The translations under genes were made by a program, and so were the position numbers. Of a stretch of DNA of 64,000 nucleotides, positions 11,801 to 24,529 are shown one piece after another. Origin of the DNA: Caenorhabditis elegans (lineage: Eukaryota; Nematoda; Chromadorea; Rhabditida; Rhabditidae); contig NC_003280.10 of NCBI RefSeq assembly GCF_000002985.6, positions 7,374,501-7,438,500 on the forward strand, read 5' to 3'. Every line of letters begins with the position of its first letter. Position 1 is the first letter of the stretch. Under the pieces are notes generated by a model. That model did no database searches. It was not told the DNA's origin and saw nothing but the letters and a program-made list of their open reading frames with translations.

Positions 11801-12661
11801 TGGGCGGATTTCTGGTTTTGTAACGTTTGCAAAGTTTTCCTCAATGAAATACACCAGTGTTTGATCAGTAAACCGATACAGGAGTTCTTTCAAAGAAGCA
11901 AACTTAGAATGTTCAGTTCTACCAAATAAAATAAGTACAAGGTTATTTATGTAGGTAGTGTGCTTCGATGAGCCCCTTGGCATTTTTTTTCGTCGTTTTT
12001 TTTACTTACGGATGAATAAACTTTTTGATGAAATCACGGTTGTGATCTTTTGAAGCTTTCAAAATTAAACGTATTTCAATCGAATTACAAAATCTCCAGG
12101 TTTTGTAAACATCCAAACCTGATCTTATCCTTTAACGAGTTAAATAGGCAGAAGCATTAATCATTTTTCAATTGATATTTTTCAACTAAATTTATCCCCA
12201 ATTTGATTGATTATGACTCGCCCTCTCCCACTCTGATTGGGTTACGACGTCTGTCAAAAATTGGTGGTAGCAGATCACAGGAATAAAAAGGAAGTTCTAA
12301 AACTGTAAAACCTTTGTTTGGAAAATTTTTATTTCCTGTTAACCTTGACCATTTTTAAACATTATTATAACATTAGGTAAACTTAAACCAAACCTTAATA
12401 TCAATTTATCCTTAAATCATGTTTGGTGTTCTATATTCTATGTTTGACAAAAATTTCAGAAATATGAATACTGCCCGAGACAGAGAAAATCTGAAGTGAT
12501 TTTTGACATGCGAAACTCTTTTTTGCAATTTTTTGTGAACTCGTGTGAAAGTAAATATTTGATCATTCAGTTGAAAAGTGTTCACAATGATATGATATCT
12601 CATTACGAATGTCTGAGAAGTAACGTGTCATTCTAAAAACTACTTACAGAACATAACCGTC
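8812..12661. other. 3.8-kb intergenic stretch, no gene supported
   Basis: Contains polyadenylation signals for the upstream gene (about 8970-8990) and otherwise AT-rich sequence with scattered short frames. A short hairpin (AAAATGATCA / TGATCATTTT) lies near 9885-9912. A small exon-like sequence with ATG and a GTAAGC donor at about 11281-11302 could not be connected to the sre gene. Confidence 0.5.
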
Positions 12662-14516
12662 ATGCATTACTTGATATACTACAGTTCCACTCAATCAAAA
12701 CTTGATGATACTTGGATTTACTACCAAGTTTTGACTTATTTTGAATTTGCGTGCATATGTTTAAGGTATCCAGAATACTTTCTTTAAAGTTACATAATTT
12801 ATATTTCAGCTACCCTATGGTAATCTTCCTTGGCTATCAACTTTTTCAACATCGAGTTTTTCATAATAATCTGCAAAATTTAGTAAAGGCAGCAGTTGTA
12901 GAGTACTTGGTACAATTGACAGCTAGAAGTATTCAAATTTTTTTGATTTTCAATTCAGCAGAGGATGGTTTAGGTAAACCCTGACTTATTAATTTCACGA
13001 TTGTTTGAATTTTTCAGTGTTCTACTACGCATCATTAGCAAGATGTACTTGTTATTTCTTTGGTTTGTTTTTTTTCAATTAAAAAAATTTTCCACTAAAA
13101 ATGTTTTCAACCCAAATATTCATTTTATGTAAATTTAAAAAAAAATTAACCCATTTAGTGAAAGATTAATCTTTCAGTATCATTCTCGTTGCCTTGTTTT
13201 GTTTTTGAACGATGCTGTGCTTCATACTTCCTCTCAGATTATGAGAAACGGAGTCGATATTACATTGGCATATTTCTGCTTTCAGCATCTGCTGGAAGTG
13301 GTTTCATCCTTTCTTATCTATACCATAAGTGTGAGCATTTTACATTAAGTATTACACTAACTGATTTCAATTTTTCAGCTGAAAGTACGTTGATATATCA
13401 TACAATTGCACTCGTATTTAATATGACATTCTCAATAATACTAGTTATTGTGGAAAAATACAACTATAAACGACTTCGGGAGAGTTCGAATCTAAGGAAA
13501 AGCAAACGAGAATACTCATTGGCAGAAAGATTTCAAATTTCTGAAAATATTAGAGTTTGTGAGGTTAGAAAAAAAAGAATTTGAAGACATTAACATAAAT
13601 TTACAGCTTATGAAAACTATTATTAATGTTGTTTCAATATTCAATCTTTTATCAACAGTTTCTGCATCATTGGACAATTTCAACTTCTCACAAACTTTCT
13701 TGAATGTGGCTGCTACGTTATTCAACTTCTGTGTTCTAATGTGAGATCTTTAAAATGAAGCAGCGGTTAAAATTGTATTGGAGACGGTATTGAGCATTTT
13801 TTTACCAACGGAAAAAAATATAGTGAATTCTCTTAACTAACCGAAAATTGATATAAACTTTTAAGTACCAGAAAAAGTCAGAAATGACCGTATATTCAAA
13901 ACGCGTGAACTGTAACTAGAAAACTTTGGAAAAATGTGATTGATCACACATAGTTCTGTTAAAAATAATCTAACTAGGGAATACGTTACCTATTGGGTGG
14001 CGTTTTGAAACGAATGTGGCGTTATTGGATAGCTGATTTTATGTACTTCTCAAACATAAGAGACTGTTTTTGCCGCCGACATCTAGAACTTGAGAAATAT
14101 TGAGATGGTTGGAAAAATGTGATTGATCACACATAGTTCTGTTAAAAATAATCTGAGTTCAAATAAAAATTGCATTTAGAATTTTAGGGATTTTTTGCGT
14201 AGTTATATTCAATTTTTTGCACAATTTTTGTCACCGAAGTTAACCATTGGCAATAACCATATTGTAAAATTTTCAGATACGGAACATTGGTGTTTTCTTT
14301 ATTTTATTACCTAATACCACAGTTTCGATCGGCTCTCAAAGATGTTTTCATGAAAGTAAGTGATAACTTTCACATGTTATATACGTAACCTTTTTTCAGA
14401 TGAAAATTCTCAATGCAGTAGCATCGTTTCCAGATCTACGAAAAGAAAAACCAATGAAAGTAGCAGTTGAAGAAACTAACACTTACTTCACACAACTTCA
14501 GCAACAATGGACTTAA
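12662..14516 (+). CDS. Class E serpentine chemoreceptor (Sre family)
   Basis: Exons 12662-12765, 12810-12967, 13018-13062, 13178-13330, 13379-13563, 13607-13740, 14277-14355 and 14400-14516 sum to 975 nt, 324 residues, close to the usual Sre length of about 350. Family marks visible: VFHNNL after TM1; FERCCASYFLSDYEKRSR, the conserved E..CASYF..DYE segment after TM3; LAERFQISENIR in the third intracellular loop; then two C-terminal membrane segments. Sre proteins are nematode-specific GPCRs, expressed mainly in chemosensory neurons. No frameshift or stop was found, so it looks functional. The start is chosen because this exon supplies the N-terminal part of TM1 in frame. Polyadenylation signals lie near 14620. 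The sre number is not assigned. Confidence 0.87.
13926..14154. repeat. Direct repeat of 46 bp inside the sre intron
   Basis: 13926-13971 and 14109-14154 are identical (46 bp) and both lie in the 536-bp intron 13741-14276. Each contains the dyad TGTGAT-TG-ATCACA. It is either a recent small duplication or part of a dispersed element. Confidence 0.85.
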
Positions 14517-16493
14517 TGTTTAGAAACATTTGAGGATATTCTTTGAGGAATTTATTGCATTTAAGAAGAATTGATATGTAAAAAATTAAATATCTTTGCA
14601 TTTTTAAATTTACGGTGGCAAATAAAATAAACAGCTTTTTACTATTTCTGAAATTTGAAGTCTGTAATCGGATCAGTTGAATGAGAAAAAACTTAAAAGT
14701 TTGATTGTATATAATGTTTTTTAATGCAACTTCTCCTATTTAATGTTTCTTAGTATTTATTTTTTATAAGAACAATGTTTCTACGTCGTTTGTCTTCTAA
14801 AATTCGTGATAAACTCAAAATTTTTGCTGCTTCTCGCACATTCTTTGTTAAAAACCTTCGCACAGCAAAATGCTTTTCACGGTGCATTTTTAAAAATTAG
14901 TTTTGATCGGTTCCTTAACATCATACAAAATGAGAGACTCTAGTTTTACATGAGTCGTTTCTGAAAACTTGGATCTCAGAAAACAACAAGCTTATGTTGT
15001 TTTCGTTCCTAATTTGTTTTGAGGCTTACATCAGATTTAGTTGTATTCGCGTTAGGAAAAATAATACTTGTCGTCGACTGACTGGGCACATTGTTCATGG
15101 ATTTGTGAAACCCTCATTAGTAATAAATTTAAAGTGTGAGCTAAAACCAAAATTGCCAACTTGAAAGATATCAAATAAATTTTATTTAGTTCAGGAACAC
15201 TTTCAAAAGTGCAAGATGAATTGGCGACAAGTTTTGAATGGCATCATCAGATTATAGAGTAAATGGAAAATGGTTTCTAGTTTATCCCAAATGAGCTTCG
15301 CCAACTTTCAAGCAAATTCTTATTGAGTCTTATTCTATTTGTCAATTCTCCCCCTGTAGAATATCTTCAGACAGGACACAAACATAACCTTCTTAGTCGT
15401 TCGGTCGGTCGGTCGGTGTTCCTAATAATGTCTTGTAGTAAGTATACTCGTATGTTTTCCAGACGAAGCGATTCTAAAAACTAAAAACACGGGCCGGAGA
15501 GCGGCGCGACGCGGTCATTTTGCCGAAAACAAAAATATTTATATTATTTGAGTTGTCGAAGAGAATGTTTGAGCGCACAAAAATATTTTTCACCACCGTC
15601 AATCGACTGAAAGAGGAAAGAGTATTTTTGTCTTTAACTGCCTATCGTTCCAATTTGATATACTTGTCTGTAATTGCAATATCATATTTTCTACTTCTTC
15701 TTTCAAGTTGAACGCGCAACAGAATCTGTGAAGCTGTACATTCTCACTGTTGTGTTTCTATCGAAAAAGGCAGAAGTTTTAAGAAGAAGCGTTGTTTGAG
15801 CTATGCGTCTGCACAAAAAATATAATGTTTTGATGATGTCGACGCTAACAAAAACAAAAATCAGTCATTTTGTTGACCACTCTGGGCTGGCTACCAGCCA
15901 CACAGAGACACGATAAATTCGTGGCGAGTCGTGGAACGAAGCTGTTTTCGGGACATCGAACACAAACTTGTTTCGTCTTCTTCTCTTCATGCCCCCTCTT
16001 GTCTTCCTTTTCTTCATGTTCATCGCACGCGGCGCTCAAATGTTTTGCTATCGTCCTCCACCATCACCGTAGTCAACCAATTTCGTGTAAACATAAGATG
16101 TGCCTGGTTTACTTAGGTTTTCTGAGAGAGTCCCACCCTCTTACTTCCTTCTCCCCTATTTTCACTAAATTCCGGCGTCCAGTTTGTTTGTCTCAAATTT
16201 TGCCGGGCATGGTTAGCCGAAATCTAAAATTTTCTTCTCTCAAATATTTTGTATCCCATAATAATGTAAGGGCCATGAGCTACCTGAAGAGTGTACTCAA
16301 ATTTTGTGTCTGGCACATCATGTGTTGACCTTTTGAAAAATCAAAATATTTTGATTTCTCTCGTGACTGTTATTTAGAATGTTTTGATTTTCCCTTGTTT
16401 TCTATATAGGTAGTCAAATGAACTTCCGGGTTTTTACTTCCGACACCAAAAATCTTGTATATGATAGTTGCTTCTTAGCTTCTCTAATATCTA

Positions 16494-17414
16494 CAGTGCT
16501 GGCCAAAAAGATATCCACTTTCAGTTTTTTGACGATTTCGATATTTTTTCCAATGGGCATAACTTCAAAACTAGGAAAGGTACCAAAAAATTTTCAACTG
16601 GTAAAATGTAGCTCGTGATCAGGCCTATGTATTTTTACATGTTGCAATTATTCATCCATCACATGGCAAGTAATAAAGCGGCGGGCATCTCGTGAGTCCG
16701 TTTTTGACGATGATTACTAAAACGACTGTAACTCAAGAAACATATTTTTAATGAAAGGTTTGAGAAAGTAACAAAATGTTTATTTAATTTTTCATTGTTT
16801 GAACATATCAACTTTGTCCTAAAACCTCCATTTAAAAAAATGTATGCGCTGAAACTAGTGTCTCATTAGACACTGTTTAGAGGCTTTGTTCAAAAATCAG
16901 GTTTCTTGGATTGAAAATCTTTTTCCGACAATTTTTGTGAAGAACTGATGTTGTTATTATATTTGAACTACATATTAACCAATAAACAGAATTCAGAAAA
17001 AAAATCTACTATTTTTGAGACATGAGCTCAAGATTACTCTACACTTCTCTTCTTTAAACTCTCTTGTCTTTTTCAATGGAGGTTTCAGGACGAAGTTAGT
17101 ATGTTCAAACAATAAAAAATTATATAAACATCGTGTTACTTTCTAAAAACCTTCCATTAAAAATATGTTTCTCGAGTTACAGTCGTTTTAGTAATCATCA
17201 TCAAAAGCGGACTCACGAGATGTCGGCCGCTTTATCACTTGCCATGTTTTGGGTGAATAATTTAATCATGTAAAAATACATAGGCCTGATCACGAGCTAC
17301 ATTTTACCAGTTGAAACTTTTTTGATAGCTTTCCTAGTTTTGGAGTTATGCTCAATGGAAAAAATATCGAAATCATCAAAAAACAGAAAGTGGATATCTT
17401 TTTGGCCAGCACTG
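16494..17414. mobile_element. Fold-back Tc1/mariner-like element, about 921 bp
   Basis: Ends CAGTGCTGGCCAAAAAGATA at the left and its reverse complement at the right, both flanked by TA (16492-16493 and 17415-17416). The two halves are near-complete inverted copies of about 340 bp (16494 to about 16845 and about 17075 to 17414) around a short centre. TA target choice and the CAGTGCTGGCC end suggest the Tc1/mariner superfamily. There is no transposase frame, so it is non-autonomous. Arms differ at scattered sites, so the insertion is not very recent. Confidence 0.85.
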
Positions 17415-19964
17415 TATTTCGACCTTCGTATTTTTCTATGATTCCTGGCATTTACTAATTTTTGAATTGTTTCATTAAATTCAATCTAGAAAATATTTGG
17501 AAGAGGACTAATGCATTTAGTTTATTTGCCACGATAGTTTTCTTTATTGAAAAAGTGAAATAATAATGATAAGACCGAGGAAGGACGAGAGATCGATTTT
17601 TGGTTTGTCCATTTAAGGCTGAAACTGAGACGGATGAGAGAACTAAAAGGTCAAGAAACTCAGACATTGAAGGACAGAGCCGAAAGATCAAAAACGTCTA
17701 GTGCTTGCCGATGTCTTTTTATTCGCACATCGTCCTCCGCCTCTTCTCCTCTGCGTACATTTCGATCTTCAGTCGTAGCCCCCAGTACGTCAATGTGTCT
17801 GCGTTTCATTACATTTCGCAATCTTTTGCAATAAGTGGGCCCCCGACTGGGTACCCTGACCGCCCGCTAGGTTCACATTTCGATCTCTTGTCCTAGGAAA
17901 ATGAAGAGCACTAGGCGGTCGATTCTATCAATTCGAAAGATTCCTATAACGGGTTCAATAACTACCAGCTGCTAGTTAACTTGTACCCTTTTTTTGAATT
18001 AATCACGCGTTTTCCAACTTTTTATCCGGTGTATCAATTTCTCTTGATTCATATCTCCGATTGATCCAACTGGACTCTCTATTCACTCTTCCATGCCCTT
18101 TTCTCTTGCACCATAGCTCAATTCTATAGCCTAAGCTCTACTGGTGTAGATGTCTTTTCTAGTTTCTGCTCATTGGTTGCTTCCAATGAAGATATAGATT
18201 TTTCGAAATTTTTTGAAACGATTTAGTTATATTATGCAATAATACGTCACTTTATGTGAGCAATAACCTCCTGGAATCTAACGTTTCTGTTTTATCTAGA
18301 CACCGAACCGTTTCTGATTTTTCTGACTTTGTAAGTCAGAAGAGTTAGGGAGATCATTAAACTTTTCTCACTACACTCCCGTTTCTGAAAGATCTTTTTT
18401 TTTATATCTAACTTGTTACTCACAGCTTCTTCATTCCTTTAAGAAAATAATTTCTTGGAATCTAACATGCTTGTCTTAGTTTTTTTGTTTTGCCTTGGCT
18501 TTAACTAGAATAAAGGAATATTTTTGTTAGTGTTAGATGTTTTCATCACTTTTTTGTACGTCGTCATACCGGATGACTTTGTTCCACAAAAATAATGTTT
18601 TTGGGTTTCTTCTCGTGCGCCACCGTCCGCTTTTCAGTGGAACACGACATTGTCGGGTGAAAAACAGCGAAAAATACGGCAGTCGGGCAATGAAAACAAA
18701 AATATTTGTTCGAATGGAATAGAAGAAGAAAGGAGGAGGGAAAAGCAAAAAACACAGTCGAATCTCGTTCACAACTACAAATATACGTCTTCCAATTAAA
18801 TTCATTAATATAATATTAAACCATTCTGTATTTTTACCAAAGTTGAGATTAAAATATATTGATCTCAACTTATATATTAGCTTCATCTGTTTTGTACAAA
18901 AATTGATCTACTATTTAAACTTCTGTCGATTGATCTCATTCTAAGATCAGAAAAGTGGTCATGAACTATTGGCCTCGCTCTGGAATTTTATTACCATTCG
19001 AACATACGGTCATGCGAATGTTGATGCTGACGGAATCGCGTGTTTTCATATAATTCAACAGTCTTCCCGTTGTCGTTCAAAACTTCCGTCCGCGCCTGCC
19101 TCGATGCCTAATCCCGGTTGTCACAAATAGCTGTTTTCGTTGCTTTTTGACCCTGTCACCCATCTTCATTCATCTGTTTTCACCATTTCTAACCAATCAA
19201 TTACACATTTGCAATATATCGTATCTCGATTGGAGCGCAAACAGAAAGAACCTGAGCCTTGTGGTTGAGAAAAGAGAGGTGCATTGTGCGTCCGCCGTCG
19301 TTATGTCTGCGACTCAGTTCTCTTGGTGCCTGATGTTTCTGCGAATGAGCCATCGTGTGCTTTTGTGCATAAGTCAATGTCACATAGTTCATTTTTCAGG
19401 GGTTTTCTTTTTGAAACATCTATTAGACACAAATTTCGAAACTTCATAAACAATAAATATTTGTGTCACTTCTGTACAACAAGCACACTCCCGAGAAAAA
19501 ATTGTGATTTGTTCTATTGCAAAAATGTGTTGTACTTTCAAATGAGAATATTGAACTATGAAGTTTCTTTTTGTGTATACCATAACTATTTATTTTGTCA
19601 CTCAACATGCTAATTTATTTCTTTTCTGTTCGCTCTTCCAATTGTCACGCGCACCCCTCCTCACATCCCCTCTTTTCTTATTCGCCTCCGTGCCTAAACA
19701 TAAATACATGTTTCTTCTCATTTCTCGTGACAATATAAAAATATATTTTCAACAAAGTCTTCCAAAAGTTCAACAATTTCTTATTTTGTTATGCACCAGT
19801 TTTTAAAAGCTGTTTTCGAGTGCCAGAAAACATGTACATCGATTTATTATCGAACAAAACATTTCGGGTTAATTTTGGTTTAGCTTTAGTTATTTTTTAT
19901 TATTAACTTCTTAATTAATACTGACTCCTCCTTTACGATTTTAAAGGGAGGTGCATTAATTAAT

Positions 19965-20060
19965 GCGGAGTGGTCTCGACACGCGCGACGATTGGGTTTA
20001 AAAATTTGGTGTGTGCGCCTTTAAGATTACTGTAGAAGTTTTACTCTATCGATTTTTCTC
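19965..20060. repeat. Fragment of a dispersed Caenorhabditis repeat
   Basis: The string GGTCTCGACACG, followed by TGTGCGCCTTTAAGATTACTGTAG, resembles a very common C. elegans interspersed repeat remembered as containing GGTCTCGGCACG and TGCGCCTTTAAAGAGTACTGTA. The match is from memory and degenerate. It supports the genus assignment. Confidence 0.5.
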
Positions 20061-20457
20061 ATTTTCTCGCTTTTTCGTTTTTTAAGTGTAGTTTCTGTTG
20101 TAGTTTCACAATCTGGCGCAACATAGTGTCAAATACTCCCAATTTCCAATCTCAAGCCGAAATCGCGCTCTATTGCGCACAATTTTCTTAATCTTCATGA
20201 CAAAATGCGTGGCGGCGAGTAGGATTGCATAACTTTTTTCAATATTGAGCAGAAAACGGCTTGGTTAGTCATCATTCACAATGATCTTTGTTGCCAGAGT
20301 TCGTTTTTCATTATTTATAACGCTCCCTCCTTTTTCGTTGACTCACCACCTCCTCCAACAAAGCCTTTCGATTTTCTTATCATTAACTGAACGGATTTCT
20401 GTTTTCTTCATGAAACTATGTTTTTATTTCACATTAATTATTTATTTGTTGCAGAGA

Positions 20458-22308
20458 ATGGACAATTCATTAATGCAAATGAGACATGCAGCCGACAGTT
20501 GGTCCACTTCAGAAGTCAGATCTCTTGTACACAAGTAAGTAAAAAAACAACGTTTGTAAAAAATCGATAACTTGAGACTCGATTTCATGTAATTTTTGCA
20601 TATTTCAATAAAATTTGTGCTTATTCGTGTATGCCACACACATACAGTCACATAGTCATACAAAAAAGCCAATTTAAACTTTTAAAAATTTTAAATCAAT
20701 TCAATTCAGACATATGTGGACAATTCGTGGCTTCTCTCAACTAGAATGCAGATATTTGGAGACGAGCGCCAAGATTAAGGATATTACTGTGAGAATTTAC
20801 ATTATTTGAAAAAATAACACAGTAAAAATAAAACATTAAAAATGAAAAAAAATCATGTTTATTTTTAAAACAACGTAACTCCTTATTTCCAGAAAGATGA
20901 AAGTGGGTTGCAGGTTCCCTTGACACACCAACCGTCGAGCTCTGGAGGCCTTCCCGAACTTCCGGATATTACATTCCGAATACGATTACATCCACAAGGC
21001 AATAAGGAATCAAACAAAGATTTCACGTTCTTCCAGGTATTCAAAGTGTAAAAAAAACTAAATTAAAATTTATAATTTTAGTGTTTTACCAATCAGGCGA
21101 CTACTACAACTACACCGACGTTTCGAGCCAAATTCAAGTTCACAGTATTCAATCAAAGAACTGAAGAAACTCCAACAACTGTTTATTCAGGAACACAACA
21201 AGTAAGTTAATTCCTGAATGAAACACTTGTGTTACAATAGAATCGTTTCAGCTTCATGGATATTTTGAATATATTCGACGAGAAGTTCTGGTTGGTCATG
21301 TTCAACCAGCTGATGATTTGATTCTTTGTCTGACTATTACGATAACTTTTGACACTGTTACTAAGTGAGTTGAATTTCATGTTTGCTGAATTTTCCGTTC
21401 GACTTTTCAGAGCAGCTCAAAATACTCGATCAGTTCCCCCAGAACTACCAATGCCGAGTGATGTCACCAAAGATCTGGAAAACTTATATCGCAGTGGAAA
21501 GCATGCAGATTTTACATTAGTCGTTGAAGAACGTGAATTAAAAGCTCACAAAGCAATCCTAGCAGCTCGATCTCCTGTTTTCGCTGCAATGATGGAACCA
21601 CATACAGCAGAAGCACAGAATTCAAGAGCCATCCTACGAGACATTGATTATGAAGTTGTTCAGGCAATTCTCTATTACATTTACACTGGAACCTGTACAA
21701 ATATGGGTGGAAATGCTTTAGATATATTGGCTGCAGCTGAACGTTTCGCTTTACCAGGACTAAAAAATATTGCTGAAGTGGTGAGTAAGAAATGGTGTGC
21801 GCACCGGTTTTTTATTGTTTTTATTAGCATCTTGAAGATTATAGGCAATGAGAAACGGGCTGGCTACCGAGACAGTATGTAAGAATCTAGCGTTTGCTGA
21901 AATGTATGGTTTGGTTGACTTCAAGAAGGAAGCTATCAAGTACATCTGTATGAATGCAAATGCTGTCATAAATGTAAGTTTTATTATTTATGTAGCATTC
22001 TTTATCGAAATTATTTTTTCAGTCTGAAGGATTCTTGAGACTTTCAAGACAAAATCCTGATCTCATTGTGGATATTATGACTGTTTTGGTGAATGAGCGA
22101 CATAATTCACCGTCTTGCTTCAGTCTCGACGGAACATGTAAGTAATTTAAAAGCATCCATTAATATTTATTATCTTAAAAAAAACAAATCAAAAATAAGT
22201 TTTTTTCTGAAATCTTACAATTAGTATTACATTCTAGATATAAATTTAACTTTTTTTACAGTGGAGCCAGCCAGCAAACGAGCACGAATGACGGAAACCA
22301 ATCTGTGA
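20458..22308 (+). CDS. bath-44: MATH-BTB protein, SPOP-like CUL-3 substrate adaptor
   Basis: Nine exons (20458-20534, 20710-20788, 20893-21036, 21082-21201, 21252-21364, 21411-21780, 21845-21973, 22023-22137, 22262-22308) sum to 397 residues. A MATH domain spans roughly residues 27-165, starting HMWTIRGFSQLECRYLE. A BTB domain follows at about 200-300 (LYRSGKHADFTLVVEERELK, AHKAILAARSPVFAAMM, AILYYIYTG), then a helical region of the 3-box/BACK type and a basic tail SKRARM that may be a nuclear signal. In this family MATH binds substrates and BTB binds cullin-3, directing ubiquitination. The protein is closest in style to human SPOP. The symbol rests on memory of bath-44 near nas-7 and is moderately sure. 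AATAAA lies near 22831. The acceptor-like sequence just before the ATG suggests a spliced or SL1-trans-spliced leader. Confidence 0.92.
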
Positions 22309-24529
22309 CTCGATATGTATACAATTCCGCTGCCGACACCATGTCGTACAATACCATGTCATGTTTTTTAACCTCTCCTTATTTTCAAACTTACATTCAT
22401 AATTAGGCTTCTGTGTTTTTTTTTTAATATTTAAATAACCGTTTGCATCTTAGAAATCATGAATCTCAGCGGCTCTCCTCTACCCAACCCCCATCCTCAG
22501 TTTGTGAGTCACGACGTTTCGACCTCTTTTTCATTTTCTGCCCATCTCATGTCAAATGTTTTTATCACGTCGTCCATATTGTTGCTAGGACGGTTTCGTG
22601 CAATTTCTCAATTCAGATTGTCAACCGTACGGTTCTAAAGCCCCCATTGACTGATGAGGTCTCCATCCTTTTTTGTGACTTATTCATTATCTCGTTTCGA
22701 ATTACCACAAAACTAGTGTCTTAATTTTAATTTCAACTGTCGCAATCATTCTCCCAATCTCGGTTCGGTTTAAGGTACTTCAGCATTCACTCAACATTAT
22801 TACACTTTCCAGTTTCATTTTATGAAATGTGAAATAAAATATGTCATTTTTTCAAGGGCTTAAATTTCGGATAAAAATCAATGATAGTTTCCAATACACA
22901 CAACGAGGAAACTGTAATCTCAACCTCAGACACAGCTTGCGGGTCATGGATCTTTATCGGTTTCTAGATAAAATCTTTTTTCGGGAAAACTTCCGTAAAT
23001 CACAGAATTTCGTGAGTTTTCATTGAAATTTTTTATTTTTACATTTAAATCATGTACCCAGGTTATTCAAAACAATAAAAATCAAGATAATCTCCTGAAA
23101 AAACTATTTTTTGAGAATATTGATTATTCAATTTTCCGAGAGGAGTACACGGCCGCGCGGCCTAGAAAACGTTTGCGCGGAGGTTCAAATCATAATCACA
23201 CGGGCCAAAGTTTTGTATTTTTCGAACCATATAACTTTGATTCGATAAATGTTTGGAAAGTTTCGTATATACACATATAATGAATACCTTACAACAGTTT
23301 CTAAAAATTACTCTCCCTTTAAATCTGAATCTTCCTGGTAAAAGTGAGCAGGAGAATTGTTCAACTTGCAATTAGGTACCTAGAATTCGAAATATAAAAC
23401 TTAGCGTCCAACTTTCCAGTTTATCAACATGTTGGTCGTTTAACTGCCAACTTGTGTAACGTGCACTGAGTGAGCTCACGGAGGAACATGACAGCTGATC
23501 GAAATCCGCCACATTTCGAGAGCGTGGGCCGCGAGAAACATTCTGTGTTCTTCCATTTCTTTCCTCGATCTTTTGCTCTTCCCTCTTATTCTCTCAAGTT
23601 TGATAATTTTGAATCAAGAACTTCAAAATTTATAAACTGAAAAGAGATTTTTAACTAATTCTAAATTAAATTTCGTAAGACAATTCCGATAAGTCTTCAC
23701 AATGAATGAATCATAACTATTTCTCTATATTTTTTTTTCTGGTTCCCAATCTTTTGTTTGTTCACAATTATAAAAAAGCGACACATTCTCTTCTAGTTTC
23801 CTCATTTTTCATTTTCCCCGGAATTTATTTCATGTCTTAATTTTTTATTTGAAACAGTGTTTTTAATCGAATAGTTTTTGAACGGGCGAATCTCATTTTG
23901 AAGTAAAGGTATTCAGACGTTGTATATTATGGTGTTTAAAAGCAATTTTGTAAATACCGACAGTTTACCATTTTTCTCCAAACCCTTCACAATACGCGTG
24001 GGCTGAGATAAAAGAGATGTCAGAGCAACACCTTGCTCACTGAGAGCCGCCCGTCTCCTTTCCATTCCGCTTGTTGATTTTCTTCGATCTGTTTGCCAAC
24101 TTATCAAATATAATTGTCAGCAAGTGAGATAATACAGTAGAAATCGTTGAATCCGGGTATACTTCTCACATCAATTGCTTCTTCCCCGAATTATGTTTGT
24201 TTCTATGTTCATTTCTCAATGTTATCACCTCGTATTCTTTCCCATCGAAACTTAATTTGCATTTTATCAATAGGAGGGGGCATGTACATGCGCACACTGT
24301 TCACTTTTCCATATCTTATCTCACTTCGAACAACACTTCGTTTGTACTTTCTCCGCTTTTGTTCTCAGGCTTCTGCTTTCTCTAGTACTCTTTTCAAAAT
24401 GAACACGTACAAATCTAAAACTGCAATCATAAAATTTAATTATTTTTCGTTTCGTCCAAAAAATGTGTGCCTACTTTTATAATTTGTACAGTCTTCATTT
24501 ATATATTTCAGAAACTGTTTTCTATCAGA
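22309..24529. other. 2.2-kb intergenic stretch, no gene supported
   Basis: Contains the 3' end of the MATH-BTB gene (polyadenylation signal near 22831) and AT-rich sequence. A perfect 12-bp palindrome GGCCGCGCGGCC at 23151-23162 stands out in this low-GC DNA. Frames at 22443-23280 and 23913-24482 lack family resemblance. Confidence 0.5.

Larger units (their letters stand above)
14517..20457. other. 5.9-kb gene-poor stretch upstream of the MATH-BTB gene
   Basis: Holds a fold-back element (16494-17414) and a dispersed repeat (about 19965-20060). The rest is AT-rich with short frames on both strands. The longest, 15870-16328, is Ser/Cys/His-rich without family marks and is judged chance. A tetranucleotide run CGGT lies near 15400. 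The region probably includes promoter and 5' UTR of the downstream gene, since TTGTTGCAG at 20446-20454 looks like an acceptor just before its ATG. Confidence 0.5.

Noticed and set aside
12662..12765. First impression that the sre gene was 5'-truncated
   Set aside because: A first exon at 12662-12765 supplies the N-terminus and TM1 in the right phase, so the gene is complete.
15870..16328. 152-codon + strand frame
   Set aside because: Ser/Cys/His-rich composition with no domain, overlaps other frames, no splice context; most likely chance.
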